Part shown: positions 1 to 9,967 of the stretch, in pieces
Layout: each line of letters opens with the position of its first letter
Position numbering within the stretch: the stretch's first letter is position 1
Source of the DNA: Nemertoderma westbladi
Taxonomy: Eukaryota > Xenacoelomorpha > Nemertodermatida > Nemertodermatidae
Assembly (NCBI GenBank): GCA_032718475.1
Contig: JAUCBJ010004813.1
Location: 1-64,000 of the forward strand
Reading direction: 5' to 3'
Length of the DNA: 64,000 nt
Program-made: the position numbers and the translations under genes
The notes under the pieces: model-generated
The model's database searches: none
What the model saw: the letters and a program-made list of their open reading frames with translations, nothing else
Told to the model about the DNA's origin: nothing

Positions 1-1
1 A

Positions 2-1255
2 CAGTCCCTATCTCATTCTAGATACTGTTTCTCAAACTGGGTACCTTTTCTCTTACCTCACTCTTACTAACTCAAACCTGTCTGGTTTACTCAAATCCAA
101 CTCAAACTCGCGTAACCACCCACTGTGCACTGTGTAGCATTCATACAACAAGCTGTCTGTGTTTAATGGCCCACTCGCTTCTGTTATACTCTGCCTACGG
201 GTACTTTATGGTCTCCTGCTGTTATAACATTCCCTAAACTTGATTTGTTTGTGTGTAATTAACTCCAGTAGACAGTGAGAATTAAGTTGCAGACTCAGTG
301 ACTCAATTTATTTTTAAATTTCAGAATAAAAAAATTATATGCTAAAAAATTATTAAACTGAAGAATTATTAATTTTTATTACATTTATTAAGTATGTATG
401 ACTCATAACATATTAACGTTATTTTACATTAAAATATAACCATATAATATAACCAACCAATTTAATAAATTTATTTTAATGTCGCGTATGTTTCGCTAAT
501 GTTTCTAATGTTTAACTTTAATGTTTTACTAATGATTAATTCTCTATTACATCGTCAACACAATTATTCGCAATACATCCGGGTGTGGGTATACGGGGCA
601 AAGGGGCCAGAGGAAACCTCTGTAATTATAGACAGGGCCATATTTATGGGAGGAGGGGGGGGGGGGGGGGTGTTGCGAGGTCCCATATGCACTAATAATT
701 CTTAATTAACCATTAGATTGTTAAACTGATATGTCTTGTAAGGCACCAATTGACATCAAACAGACAGACAACAGAACACCAATTTCCCACAACAATATTC
801 CCAGAATTAAAACTTTCTCTACAAACAGACCGAGCCAGTGTGGTTTAGTTAACAACATACATTTAGTAAAGCCCACAAAGGAACTGCTTGATTGACATGT
901 CTTTTATGAGGCACAGGCAAGCCGGCCTGCCCAGCTTATGTAATTCAACCCATTAACTCAAGAGCCCAAGCAACAGACAGAGGCCCCTTCCCCATGTGGT
1001 GCCTCACTCAACCAGAGTAATTATCCATCCCGTACAGGAAGAGTAATGCTGAGTATGACACAGTTGGAAGTCAACCTAACTCAAACCAAGGCGCCAGACT
1101 CTAGTTTGAGTTAGATTGAGCTGGCTGCATCTTTCTGATTTCTCAACTCTTACCCCAGTCTTACCTACTGAAATTCTCCGTTGACTATCATTAGTAAAAG
1201 GTTTGAGAAATGATACCCAGTTTGAGAAATAATATTCAGAATGAGATAGGGACTG
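2..1255. mobile_element. TA-flanked inverted-repeat DNA element (MITE-like)
   Basis: The first ~52 bases (CAGTCCCTATCTCATTCT...) are the imperfect reverse complement of the last ~55 bases (...AATGAGATAGGGACTG), so the segment has terminal inverted repeats. The right end is followed by TA and the left end is preceded by A at the window edge, which fits a TA target duplication (Tc1/mariner superfamily style). I see no transposase inside; the only open frame (499-705) is short and runs into a G16 tract at 655-670. The left boundary touches the window edge, so a slightly longer element cannot be excluded. Confidence 0.6.
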
Positions 1256-1570
1256 TAAATAACTTATATGCATATATTTATAGGTTATATATATAACCTT
1301 AAAAATATGAGAAAAAAATGTTCTAACAAAAAATTGGGTTTCAATTCCATTTGCTGTTTATGTTATTTATTATTATTATTATCTTTAATCCAGGCCGTGG
1401 CCCATAAAATATAAATTTAAATACAGTACAGTAGCACAGGATAAAATACACGATCATAAAGACAACTGACTGACTGATTGACAATAGTTATTAAACAATA
1501 CAATACATACAAATTACGATAAATAGATACGGGCCATAAGTATATTATATTAAAATTGATTATAGTATAT

Positions 1571-1802
1571 TGTAGTGGCCATGTATATATATTAGGGGTC
1601 ATCGAACCTGAATTGAACTAATACTGTTGTACCTTACTGCAGTATGCACCCATGACTGTGCACGGTATCAACTTTCAGTTTCATGGAAACTGTTGTTACA
1701 GTCAGACAGTGGCTGTACCCGTAGTCATGACTAATACTGGTTTTACTTACTGCTGTACTGACTCATGCAAATATTAAACGTTGAGAGACTACGCTCTCCA
1801 CA
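1571..1802 (+). repeat. 5' LTR of the Ty3/gypsy element
   Basis: 232 bp, starts TGTAGTGG and ends CTCTCCACA, and reads the same as the copy at 5405-5636. A TATA-like run (TATATATATT) lies near 1583 and an ATTAAA poly(A)-signal variant at 1773. A 4-bp ATAT precedes it. Confidence 0.93.
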
Positions 1803-1803
1803 T

Positions 1804-1821
1804 TGGTGACCCAGACTTGCG
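1804..1821 (+). other. Candidate primer-binding site
   Basis: TGGTGACCCAGACTTGCG begins one base after the 5' LTR. It resembles the complement of a tRNA-Trp 3' end (TGGTGACCCCGACG...), the primer reported for CsRN1-type elements, with a couple of mismatches. The tRNA assignment is from memory of tRNA-Trp and needs a check against host tRNAs. Confidence 0.55.
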
Positions 1822-1861
1822 CGAACGGATTTCGCGTACAGGCGTAGCTCTGTAGCTACCG

Positions 1862-2551
1862 ATGGCTAACGACCTCAACGCGGTCGCCATCAAACTGCCC
1901 CCGTTCTGGACGGAAAACCCATCCGTCTGGTTCGCGCAGGTGGAGGCCCAGTTCCAACTCCGGAGGATTGTCGACGACTCGACAAAGTACTATCACGTCA
2001 TCGCCTCTCTCGACCAGCCGACCGCCGCTCGCCTCCTCGACACACTCACCGCTCCGCCTACAGATGGGAAGTACGAGGGACTGAAGGTGAGGCTCCTCGG
2101 GACTTTCGCCCTGAGTCGGCGGGAGCACGCTGCGAGACTCCTCCATATGCGTGGGCTGGGCGACCGCAAGCCGTCCGAACTCATGGACGAGATGCTGGGG
2201 CTCCTCACCGGGCACACGCCGTGTTTGCTGTTCGAGCAACTCTTCCTCGAACAGCTCCCCGATGACATTCGGCTACAAATCTCCAACGACTCTTTCGAGG
2301 ACCCCCGCGCCCTGGCTGCGACCGCCGACGTTCTTTGGTTGGCCAAACGCCAGGGACAATCCCAACTGGCCGGCGTGAACAGGGGGATGACAAACTCGCG
2401 TCGCCCCAGGGACTCCTCCACAAACTCCTCCGGCACTGCTCAGCCTGACACCAAAAGCGTGTGTTACTACCATGCTCGGTTCGGTAGCGCTGCCAAGCAG
2501 TGCAAGGCGCCGTGTTCCTTCCCGGGAAACGCCCCGACCAGCCGACGGTAG
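1862..2551 (+). CDS. Gag-like protein of the Ty3/gypsy element
   Basis: 229 residues, starting at the first ATG after the primer-binding site. The N-terminal two thirds look like a retrotransposon capsid region (PPFW near residue 15, then WFAQVEAQF). Near the C-terminus, residues ~200-215 form C-x3-H-x7-C-x3-C ([18 protein letters not shown]), a CHCC arrangement typical of CsRN1-type Gag rather than the usual CCHC knuckle. The next ORF (pol) overlaps by 52 nt in the -1 frame, so Pol is probably made by frameshifting. The function would be packaging element RNA into particles in the cytoplasm. High GC and codon use differ from the surrounding DNA. Confidence 0.85.
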   Translation: MANDLNAVAIKLPPFWTENPSVWFAQVEAQFQLRRIVDDSTKYYHVIASLDQPTAARLLDTLTAPPTDGKYEGLKVRLLGTFALSRREHAARLLHMRGLGDRKPSELMDEMLGLLTGHTPCLLFEQLFLEQLPDDIRLQISNDSFEDPRALAATADVLWLAKRQGQSQLAGVNRGMTNSRRPRDSSTNSSGTAQPDTKSVCYYHARFGSAAKQCKAPCSFPGNAPTSRR

Positions 2552-5055
2552 CCGCGGCGTCGACTGGTCGATACAAACAGCGGGATAACCTCCTCTACCT
2601 CTGGGACCGGAACTCCGGGCGCCACTTCCTCGTGGACACCGGCGCCCAGGTGAGTGTGTTCCCCGCCAGCGGATTCGACACCCGTTCCGGACGTACTGGG
2701 CCGCCGCTCCTCGCCGTCAACAGATCATCGATTCGTTCCTACGGGACGCGCTCTATCCCCCTGCGGTTCAACGACCGGCGGACCCACTGGGACTTCGTCA
2801 TCGCAGACGTCCCCCAACCGTTGCTTGGGGCTGATTTCCTCTGCGACCACGCCCTGATGGTTGACGTTAAGGGGCAGCAACTCATCGACATGGAAACTTT
2901 CCAGCCGATCCCCCTCCGTTGCTCCTCCTCCACCATCCCGGGAACCCATCCTCACCTCGCGTCGACCTCCGTGGACCGAGTTTACTCCGACCTCCTGGCG
3001 GAGTTCTCCTCCATCACGACGCCGACCTTCTCGGACTCGTCTACTCGCCACGGCGTGGAGCATTACATCCCGACCGCCGGTCGCCCCGTCCACGCCCGCG
3101 CTCGACGACTCCCGCCGGATAAACTCGAGATCGCGCGGGCGGAGTTCAGCAAGATGGAGGAGATGGGGATTATTCGCCGTTCGAATAGTCCCTGGTCGTC
3201 TCCCCTCCATATGGCGCCCAAGCCGGCCGGGGGTTCGCGCCCCTGCGGGGACTACCGTCTCCTCAACGACGCCACGACCCCCGATCGCTACCCAGTCCCG
3301 CACATCCAGGACTTCTCGGCGCGTCTCGCCGGGGCCACGATCTTCTCTAAGGTCGACCTGGTGCGGGGCTACCACCAGATCCCCGTGGCCCCCGGCGACG
3401 TTCCCAAGACCGCCGTTATCACTCCGTTCGGACTCTTCGAGTTTGTCCGGATGCCGTTCGGCCTCAAGAACGCCGCCCAGGCCTTCCAACGCCTGATGGA
3501 CTCCGTCTGCGCTGGGTTGGACTTCCTCTTCGCGTACCTGGACGACATTCTCATCGCAAGCGCGACCCCCGAGGAACACCTCGTCCACCTCCGCCAACTC
3601 TTCCAACGACTCCAGGACAACGGCCTCGTCGTCAACCTGGCGAAGTGCGAGTTCGGGGTGGCGGAGATCCAGTTCCTCGGACACATCGTCAACGAGTCCG
3701 GAGTCCATCCGCTCCCGGACAAAGTGGAAGCCGTCCGCTCCTTCCCTCGTCCAACCACCACTAAAGGGTTGTGGGAATTTATCGGTATGGTAACGTTTTA
3801 CCACCGATTTATTCCCGCAGCTGCTGCCACCATGCAGCCCCTTTATGCCGCCGTCGCCACAAAGGTTAAGGACGTCGACTGGACTCCCGAACTCACCGCC
3901 GCTTTCGAGTCCTCCAAGCGGGCCCTCGCGGACGCCACCATGCTCGTCCACCCCCGCCACGACGCCCCAACCTCCATCACCACCGACGCCTCCGACTCCG
4001 CAGTCGGCGCGGCCCTCGAGCAGTGGTCCGATGGGAAGTGGCGGCCGCTCGCCTTCTTCAGCCGCCAACTCCGCCCTCCGGAACGGAAGTACAGCGCCTA
4101 CGACCGCGAACTCCTCGGCCTGTACCTCGCGGTCCGCCACTTCCGGTATTTCCTAGAGGGCCGTCCGTTTGTGGCCTATACGGACCACAAACCGCTGACC
4201 CACGCGTGCGCCAAGGTCACTGACCCCTGGTCTCCCCGTCAACAGCGCCACCTGGCGTACATATCTGAGTTCACCACCAATGTACGTCATGTTGACGGGA
4301 AGGACAACCAGGTCGCGGACGCCCTCTCTCGCAGCTTCGTGGGCCATCTGTCGACCCAACTCGGGGTCGACTATAAGGCCATGTCGGCCGCCCAACGGGA
4401 GGACAACGAACTACAGGCCTTCCGGGCAAACCCTGGTAGCCTCGATCTACGTGACGTCACAATCGCGGACGATGACGTCACGCTCCTCTGTGACGTCTCT
4501 ATGGGCCGACCTCGGCCGATAGTCCCCAGCATGTGGCGCCGCCACATGTTCGATGTGGTACATTCGCTGTCCCACCCATCAATCCGCTCCACTAGGAAAC
4601 TCCTCTCCGAGCGTTTCGTCTGGCACGGCCTGTCCAAACAAGTGACGAGCTGGGCCAAGGCTTGCGTCGCCTGCCAGACCTCTAAGGTTCAACGCCATAT
4701 AAAGGCCCCCCTCGAGACATTCTCTGTTCCTCGACGCCGGTTCGACCATGTCAACGTCGACCTGGTAGGGCCCCTCCCTCCATCCAGAGGCTCCACCTAC
4801 CTGTTTACGATCGTCGACCGGACTACTCGTTGGCCCGAGGCCATCCCGCTCGCCGACTCCACAACCGAGAGCTGCGCCCGCGCTCTCGTCGCCACTGACG
4901 GTGCCTGGCGACTTAGTTGCCTCGCCAACCGACCCTCCGAACTCGACAGCTTTCCTCCCGGGCCTCCACAACCACGCACGGCAGTTCATGCCCACACCAA
5001 CCTCCCGTCATGGCCAACCCAACTCGTCAGTGCCGTCACAACTAACAACCAGTGA
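2500..5055 (+). CDS. Pol polyprotein (protease-RT-RNase H-truncated integrase)
   Basis: 851 codons in the -1 frame relative to gag. Domains in order: aspartic protease with FLVDTGAQ (nt ~2626-2650); reverse transcriptase with the catalytic YLDD (nt ~3535-3546); RNase H with TTDASDS (nt ~3979) and YSAYDREL (nt ~4090); integrase HHCC zinc domain (H...H...CVAC, nt ~4560-4680) and the first catalytic Asp in VDLVGP (nt ~4757). Just after the block ending at ~4893, sequence normally holding the second Asp and the Glu is missing. The frame then reads unrelated sequence to a stop at 5055, while the true C-terminal module continues in another frame (4901-5383). The frame is therefore open, but integrase is broken by an internal deletion. 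RT and RNase H look intact. Confidence 0.9.
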   Translation: MQGAVFLPGKRPDQPTVAAASTGRYKQRDNLLYLWDRNSGRHFLVDTGAQVSVFPASGFDTRSGRTGPPLLAVNRSSIRSYGTRSIPLRFNDRRTHWDFVIADVPQPLLGADFLCDHALMVDVKGQQLIDMETFQPIPLRCSSSTIPGTHPHLASTSVDRVYSDLLAEFSSITTPTFSDSSTRHGVEHYIPTAGRPVHARARRLPPDKLEIARAEFSKMEEMGIIRRSNSPWSSPLHMAPKPAGGSRPCGDYRLLNDATTPDRYPVPHIQDFSARLAGATIFSKVDLVRGYHQIPVAPGDVPKTAVITPFGLFEFVRMPFGLKNAAQAFQRLMDSVCAGLDFLFAYLDDILIASATPEEHLVHLRQLFQRLQDNGLVVNLAKCEFGVAEIQFLGHIVNESGVHPLPDKVEAVRSFPRPTTTKGLWEFIGMVTFYHRFIPAAAATMQPLYAAVATKVKDVDWTPELTAAFESSKRALADATMLVHPRHDAPTSITTDASDSAVGAALEQWSDGKWRPLAFFSRQLRPPERKYSAYDRELLGLYLAVRHFRYFLEGRPFVAYTDHKPLTHACAKVTDPWSPRQQRHLAYISEFTTNVRHVDGKDNQVADALSRSFVGHLSTQLGVDYKAMSAAQREDNELQAFRANPGSLDLRDVTIADDDVTLLCDVSMGRPRPIVPSMWRRHMFDVVHSLSHPSIRSTRKLLSERFVWHGLSKQVTSWAKACVACQTSKVQRHIKAPLETFSVPRRRFDHVNVDLVGPLPPSRGSTYLFTIVDRTTRWPEAIPLADSTTESCARALVATDGAWRLSCLANRPSELDSFPPGPPQPRTAVHAHTNLPSWPTQLVSAVTTNNQ

Positions 5056-5383
5056 CTATGTCTTTTTACGCACTGATGCTCACCGCGCTCCCTTACAGCG
5101 GCCCTACACCGGGCCGTACAAGGTCGTACAGCGCGGCTCAAAGACGTTCGTCATCGAGGTGGGCGGGCGTCAGGAGACCGTCTCCATCGACAGACTCAAA
5201 CCGGCCCACCTCACTATCGATGAACCCGTCATTGTGGCCATCCCACCGCGCCGTGGTCGACCACCTACAGTGACACCCCCGGACCTCCCTCCCCCCAGTC
5301 CCTGCAATTCACCCGAACCACCGCAAACTACCATAGCAACTCGAAGTGGGCGGGCCATCCGGCAGCCGGACTATTTTTATTAA
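4901..5383 (+). pseudogene. Displaced integrase C-terminal remnant of pol
   Basis: After the deletion junction near 4890-4903 the C-terminal part of Pol continues in frame 2, starting LPGDLV-like and ending with the SIDRLKPAHL block (nt ~5185-5215) and GRPP near 5260, the usual chromatin-binding end of CsRN1-type integrases. It has no start codon of its own that looks used, and it reaches a stop 21 bp before the 3' LTR. It is a fragment of the preceding gene, not an independent one. Confidence 0.8.
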
Positions 5384-5404
5384 TTCAGGTTCTGGGGGGA
5401 GCCA

Positions 5405-5636
5405 TGTAGTGGCCATGTATATATATTAGGGGTCATCGAACCTGAATTGAACTAATACTGTTGTACCTTACTGCAGTATGCACCCATGACTGTGCACGGT
5501 ATCAACTTTCAGTTTCATGGAAACTGTTGTTACAGTCAGACAGTGGCTGTACCCGTAGTCATGACTAATACTGGTTTTACTTACTGCTGTACTGACTCAT
5601 GCAAATATTAAACGTTGAGAGACTACGCTCTCCACA
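5405..5636 (+). repeat. 3' LTR of the Ty3/gypsy element
   Basis: 232 bp, reading the same as the 5' LTR. It is preceded by a short purine-rich tract (CTGGGGGGAGCCA) that would prime plus-strand synthesis, and followed by the ATAT target duplication. Confidence 0.93.
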
Positions 5637-6541
5637 ATATACATATAAATAGATTATAATGATCACGATTACAATAATTTAACTCAACATCATATTATTA
5701 TTAATATTGTGTTATTATTATTATTAATATAGTGTTAAGATTAATATTATTAATATTATGTATTTACCAAAAAATTGTAATTGACCTATTGGTCAAAGTA
5801 ATTGACCTACCGCTATGAGTGCACCAGTAATAACAAGAAAGTACTGCAGGTAGGTCTATATATAAATCCTAACCATATGTCACGGTCGTAACCGATTTTC
5901 ATTGCGTTACGCTCGTGACAAGGAATGTCACGGGGCGTAACCAAAAAGAATGATCAATCACGACAAAAGTTTACACTGCAGCAGTAGGTGATTTCCTTTA
6001 TGCAATAGCGAATATATCAAAGTAACATGGTTTAAATTTCCCGCCAATAGTTGTTAAAACTCTTAGAGTAATGCAAACAATTCGGCGTTTTTGTCACGGT
6101 CGTAACATATACATTTTGTAAAAATCTGTATTGTTTGAAGGGTCGTAGATAGCTCAAACTGAAACTTAAACATCCAATATTAGGTCTCTGTGGGTAGAAG
6201 AAAACGTGAAAAAACACATAAAAAAAAATTCACACGAAAATATTAAACTGTAATAAAATATACTCAAATGTGTTCTAAGACATTTTTGAGGATACATGGA
6301 CAAATTTTACATGAATTTTAGTCGCGTTTTCTCTGAGCTATTGCAGATTCAGCATTGGAATTACAGATTTTTGGCTGTATTGTCGATAAAGTAGAATGTT
6401 TAAGCTACAAAATGCACCAAAAATTTTCTCAAAAGACAAACTTCAAAAAATGACTCTCAGGTGCATTTTCCATGGAATTGCCCAAAAACGTCCAACAATA
6501 AAGGGTCGGACTGATCATTTTGGTGCAGGTCGACCAACTGA
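5637..6541. other. AT-rich interval without a gene
   Basis: No convincing coding sequence. It contains simple ATT/TTA repeats (5690-5760) and the cluster of GTCACG...CGTAAC motifs annotated separately. The part from ~6440 probably belongs to the decayed transposon whose transposase follows. Confidence 0.5.
5879..6106. repeat. Cluster of four GTCACG-N3-CGTAAC type motifs
   Basis: GTCACGGTCGTAAC occurs at 5879-5892 and 6093-6106, GTCACGGGGCGTAAC at 5927-5941, and an inverted version, GTTACGCTCGTGAC, at 5906-5919. The first and the inverted copy form a near-perfect stem with a 13-nt loop. The spacing, and their position 440-660 bp before the transposase remnant, would fit transposase-binding (subterminal) repeats, but this is inference. 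Confidence 0.5.
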
Positions 6542-7369
6542 CTGACTGAACTGAGTCGTGAGATTGAAGAATATTTAGTTTCTTCACTAGAATTCTTAGG
6601 AGATCTAGGCTGTCCACTTGAACCAAATGTGCTAGCCACTGTTGTCAAGTCTTATCTTGATCAAACTGTAGAAACAACTTGCTTTGTTGAGAACACTCCA
6701 GGATACGACTGGCTGATCAGCTTTAAAACTAGATGGAAGCAACGAATTTGTGAAAGAAAGCCTGAGTATGTTACCATAGCCAGGGCAAAAGGCTTAACAT
6801 CAGATGTAATCGATGGCATCTTCCACATGGTACATGATCTTGTAGTTAAGCTTGATATAGCTGATAGACCAGGGCGTTTCTTCAATCTGGACGAAATTGG
6901 TCTTGCCCTGGATCCAAAAGCTCGAAAGTGTTTCTACCGCCGAGGTAGCAAAGATGCACAGTTTTTGGTTTCTAGTGAGAGTAAGACCATGTATACTGTT
7001 CTTTTCTGCAGTAGTGCATCTGGGGAGTATATGCCACCATATGTGGTGTATAAAGGAAAGGGAAATCAAGTTATGGACTCTTGGGTTATTGGGGGGCCAG
7101 AGAATACAAGCTATAACGTGAGTGGGAGTGCCGGGATGGAGGACTTCATTTTTGAAGCGTGGTTCGAAGATATACTTCTGAAATATCTGAGAAGAAGACC
7201 AAAGCTGATTGTTATCTTCTTTGATGGCCATGGGTCGCATCCCAAACCGCAGCTAAGGCTAGGGAAGAAGGAGTTCACATTGTGTGCCTGCCTCCACACA
7301 CATCGACTAATCGTAAACCCCTCAACTTTCTTAATTACTGAGGAGGTAAGCAGAAGGGTCTACCGGTAG
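6542..7369 (+). pseudogene. Pogo/Tigger (CENP-B family) DDE transposase remnant
   Basis: An open frame runs without a stop from 6542, 87 nt upstream of the first ATG at 6629. It encodes the end of a CENP-B-type DNA-binding region followed by a DDE catalytic domain: first Asp in FNLDEIG (codon at 6890) and second Asp in FFDGHGSH (codon at 7223), 111 codons apart. Just after GSH the frame slips: the expected CLPPHTS block is present in the +1 frame (nt ~7290-7310) and soon meets a stop. The third acidic residue is gone. N-terminal helix-turn-helix sequence upstream of 6542 is missing or too diverged to see. In life the enzyme cuts and pastes a TA-flanked element in the nucleus; this copy should be inactive. 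Confidence 0.8.
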
Positions 7370-7436
7370 CAACTGCGACTCAAATTATAGTGGGTTTTGT
7401 GTGGATTAAATGCTATTTCATAATCCCTACGTGTGT

Positions 7437-7610
7437 CAGTTGCAATCCTCCTTATATATGATCAAAATCAGTGATGGTCGGCAATTTAGTGTGAATTGGT
7501 GTGAAGTCGTGTGAAGGTTAATAAAGCATTTCCTAAAGAATGCGCTATTTACGAGATTCTATAGCCATCTAGTTGTGATTCGTGTAAGTTATAGGTATTC
7601 TCCAAAGATA
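7437..7610 (+). repeat. Diverged fragment related to the BEL LTR at 37010
   Basis: This piece shares an ordered set of blocks with the middle of the BEL LTR (37735-37910): a TATATATGA/TATATAAC box, AAAATCAGTGA, and the strongly conserved AGCATTTCCTAAAGAATGCG. It looks like part of an older solo LTR of the same family. Ends are not defined. Confidence 0.55.
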
Positions 7611-8080
7611 ACATCCATTAATATAAACAGCAATTAACACAATATAAAACAGCATTAAGACAGTGCGGTGAACAGTCAGTATGTGTTCATGGAGTTCAGT
7701 ATGATAAGTATGAAATAAGTTAAGTTTGTATGCAATGTTAAGTTAAGTTAATAGATTTACGTTCTTATAACTCCAGCCATCAGATGTTCTTGGGCCAAAG
7801 TCTGAAACGTCTGTACTTAGTACTGAATCGAGAAAGGAATCGGATTCTCAGAAAAACTATAACTGCGCATGCGCCAATTTCCATGGGTCTTTATTCGCAT
7901 AACTGGGAAGATTGCTCTGATTGGCTGAAATATGCCCAAAAAAAGAAACCTCCATGTACACAAAGAATCAGCTGAAAGATTTCGTCATCTTGGTTCTAAT
8001 TTCTGACCGACGCGTAGTTGAACAATTTTAGGCCTTTTTAGAGTATTCAGCGCATTGCGTAAAAATTACTTGTTATGTCC
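7611..8080. other. Interval without a recognisable gene
   Basis: AT-rich unique-looking sequence. The 63-codon frame at 7784-7975 has no recognisable motif. Nothing else is supported. Confidence 0.4.
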
Positions 8081-8226
8081 GCAAAAGCTTTTACAAAAAC
8101 ATTCGTGCCGAATCGAAAACTACCTTGACCCCCACGCCGGGGTTGAACCCACAACCTCCGAGATATGTGAATTCAATATAACCACTACACCAAGGTGCGC
8201 TCTGAACCAAGGTGGAACAAGTGTCA
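8081..8226 (-). mobile_element. tRNA-derived SINE fragment
   Basis: On the minus strand this has an internal RNA polymerase III promoter: A box TGGTGTAGTGG (8182-8192) and B box GGGTTCAACC (8141-8150), then TTCGGCACGAATG downstream. The same order and the same flanking words occur in the plus-strand copy at 34722-34993, so both belong to one SINE family. Truncated; no tail is seen. Confidence 0.7.
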
Positions 8227-9097
8227 GATACCGTCAGATCAGATCAGATAATGACAGACGATTTAGCCATCATTCCTACTATCTGCAGACAGTAGGTGCA
8301 ACTATTTATTACACTATTACAGTATTAGTGTATTAGTTCAGTAGTCTATTAGTATCATTAGCATCAATCAATGTATGCAGAATGCAGGCACGCGATTCAG
8401 CGAATGCAGAATGCCACCCCATCCCACAGTCCCATACTGCCATAAAAGCATAACGCAAACCATAACCCAATAACCACCTGACTGCCTGTGACCACCAGCT
8501 GACCAGAGCCAGAGCTGCAGAGACCACCCACTGACGCTGACCCAGCCACCTGGCTGCCTGGAGCCTGGACCACTGCTGCACTGTACGTGTACAGTTATCA
8601 GCAGCAACGTACATACTACATCTGTACATACGTCAGGATGTAGGTCTGTAGTCAGGTAGTTGAGTTACCGGTCAGCCGGTACCGGACCATCTGACTGCTA
8701 ACTTGCATCAGCTAACTTGCATCAGTCTGTCAGTCAGCTTGTCAGTATCAGTAGTGACAAGACAACTGGACTGGCCTGGAACTCATCAGCTGACAATGCA
8801 AGTTGACTTGTTCAGTTGTTTTGAGTGTACAAATGAAATTAAAAGGCAAATTAAAGATGAAAAATCAAAAACCTAGTTTTGGGCTTTTTTAAAATTTTAG
8901 GTTTTTGACAAAAACCTACAAAAACCTAGGTTTACAAAAACCTACTTTGCCAGCCCTGCCTACTGCTGTACTGCGTAACCTACCTGCTGACCGATCTTTA
9001 CTAAACCTGCTCCCTGTCCTTTAAATGGCACTGGCAACTGGGACCTAACACCTAACTGCCTAACGCGACTTTGGGGTGACTTTATATCTTTGTTTTG
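8227..9097. other. Interval without a gene; possible hAT end
   Basis: No coding sequence is supported. Around 8870-8945 there is a self-complementary AAAACCTA/TAGGTTTT-rich stretch followed by GCCAGCCCTG (8951-8960); read on the minus strand this resembles a hAT-type terminus (CAGGGCTGGC). No partner end is seen. A 15-bp direct duplication (GCTAACTTGCATCAG) lies near 8697-8727. Confidence 0.3.
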
Positions 9098-9098
9098 T

Positions 9099-9967
9099 AC
9101 AATAATAATAATAATAATAATAAAATAAACTTGTATAGCGCCAAATTTACAATAATTAAACAGTACGCTAAGGCGCTTAAGTCACTATCTAGAGATATTG
9201 GTACATAGCGATAAAGTACGATAAACGAATATAAGAAACTCAATTAATGCACCAAATACAGACAAATTAGTGATAAAGTAAAATATTTTGGATTATTAAA
9301 ATGGACAAGTAAGCGATATGTAAAATATATGATAAATATATGTCATAAAAAATATGTAAAATATTTAGAGCATTAAAATAAAACCGGCAAATTTTGATAA
9401 CGTTACACAATTGGGGCATTAAAAACAGGCAGATATGTGACACGACAACGATCAGCTTAAGTTCAGTGATACAATTACAAATACTTAAATTAATTACTAC
9501 AAATTGACAATGCAGTTTGTAATTTTATTGCGTGTCGAAAAGTATCAAAATAGACAAATTCGTGATCAACTAATATAAGCAAAATAATTAATTAGGGATT
9601 TAAAAAGGGAAAATAAAGTGACAAACGAATATGTAAAATATTTAGAGCATTAAAATAAAACCGGCAAATTTTGATAACGTTACACAATTGGGGCATTAAA
9701 AAACAGGCAGATATGTGACACGACAACTATCAACATAAAGTTCAGTAATACAATTACGAATACTTCAATAAATAAAACGGTTCAATCAACAGTTCAGTTC
9801 AAATTTTCAATATAAGTAAAATTAATTAGAGCTTGTTAAAATACATGGTTAAAAGAAAAAAGTTTGTACGATATACAATGCAGTATACATACCAACATTA
9901 TTAGAACATTAAAAGATGTTATAAAGAAATATAATTAAATTAAATACTAGAGGTATTCGAAACTAAT
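9099..9967 (-). repeat. LINE 3' UTR with a 277-bp direct repeat
   Basis: AT-rich 3' UTR between the ORF2 stop and the tail. A block of ~145 bp starting GTAAAATATTTAGAG at 9356 recurs at 9633, with near identity over the first ~95 bp. Such repeats may help the reverse transcriptase recognise its template, but this is inference. Confidence 0.65.

Larger units (their letters stand above)
1571..5636 (+). mobile_element. Ty3/gypsy LTR retrotransposon, CsRN1-like, internally deleted
   Basis: A 4066-bp element flanked by two 232-bp LTRs (TG...CA) that read as identical, with a 4-bp ATAT duplication on each side (1567-1570 and 5637-5640). Between them lie a primer-binding site, a gag ORF, an overlapping pol ORF (protease, reverse transcriptase, RNase H, start of integrase) and a purine-rich tract just before the 3' LTR. 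The CHCC-type zinc motif in Gag and the order protease-RT-RNase H-integrase point to the CsRN1 branch of Ty3/gypsy. The coding part is strongly GC-rich compared with the AT-rich flanks. LTR identity implies a recent insertion, but integrase has lost part of its catalytic core, so the copy should not be autonomous. Confidence 0.9.

Noticed and set aside
499-705. 68-codon frame in the left MITE
   Set aside because: Low-complexity, runs through a G16 tract, no transposase motif.
2725-4140. 471-codon minus-strand frame opposite pol
   Set aside because: Antisense shadow of a GC-rich coding region; no domain matches, while the plus strand has full RT and RNase H motifs.
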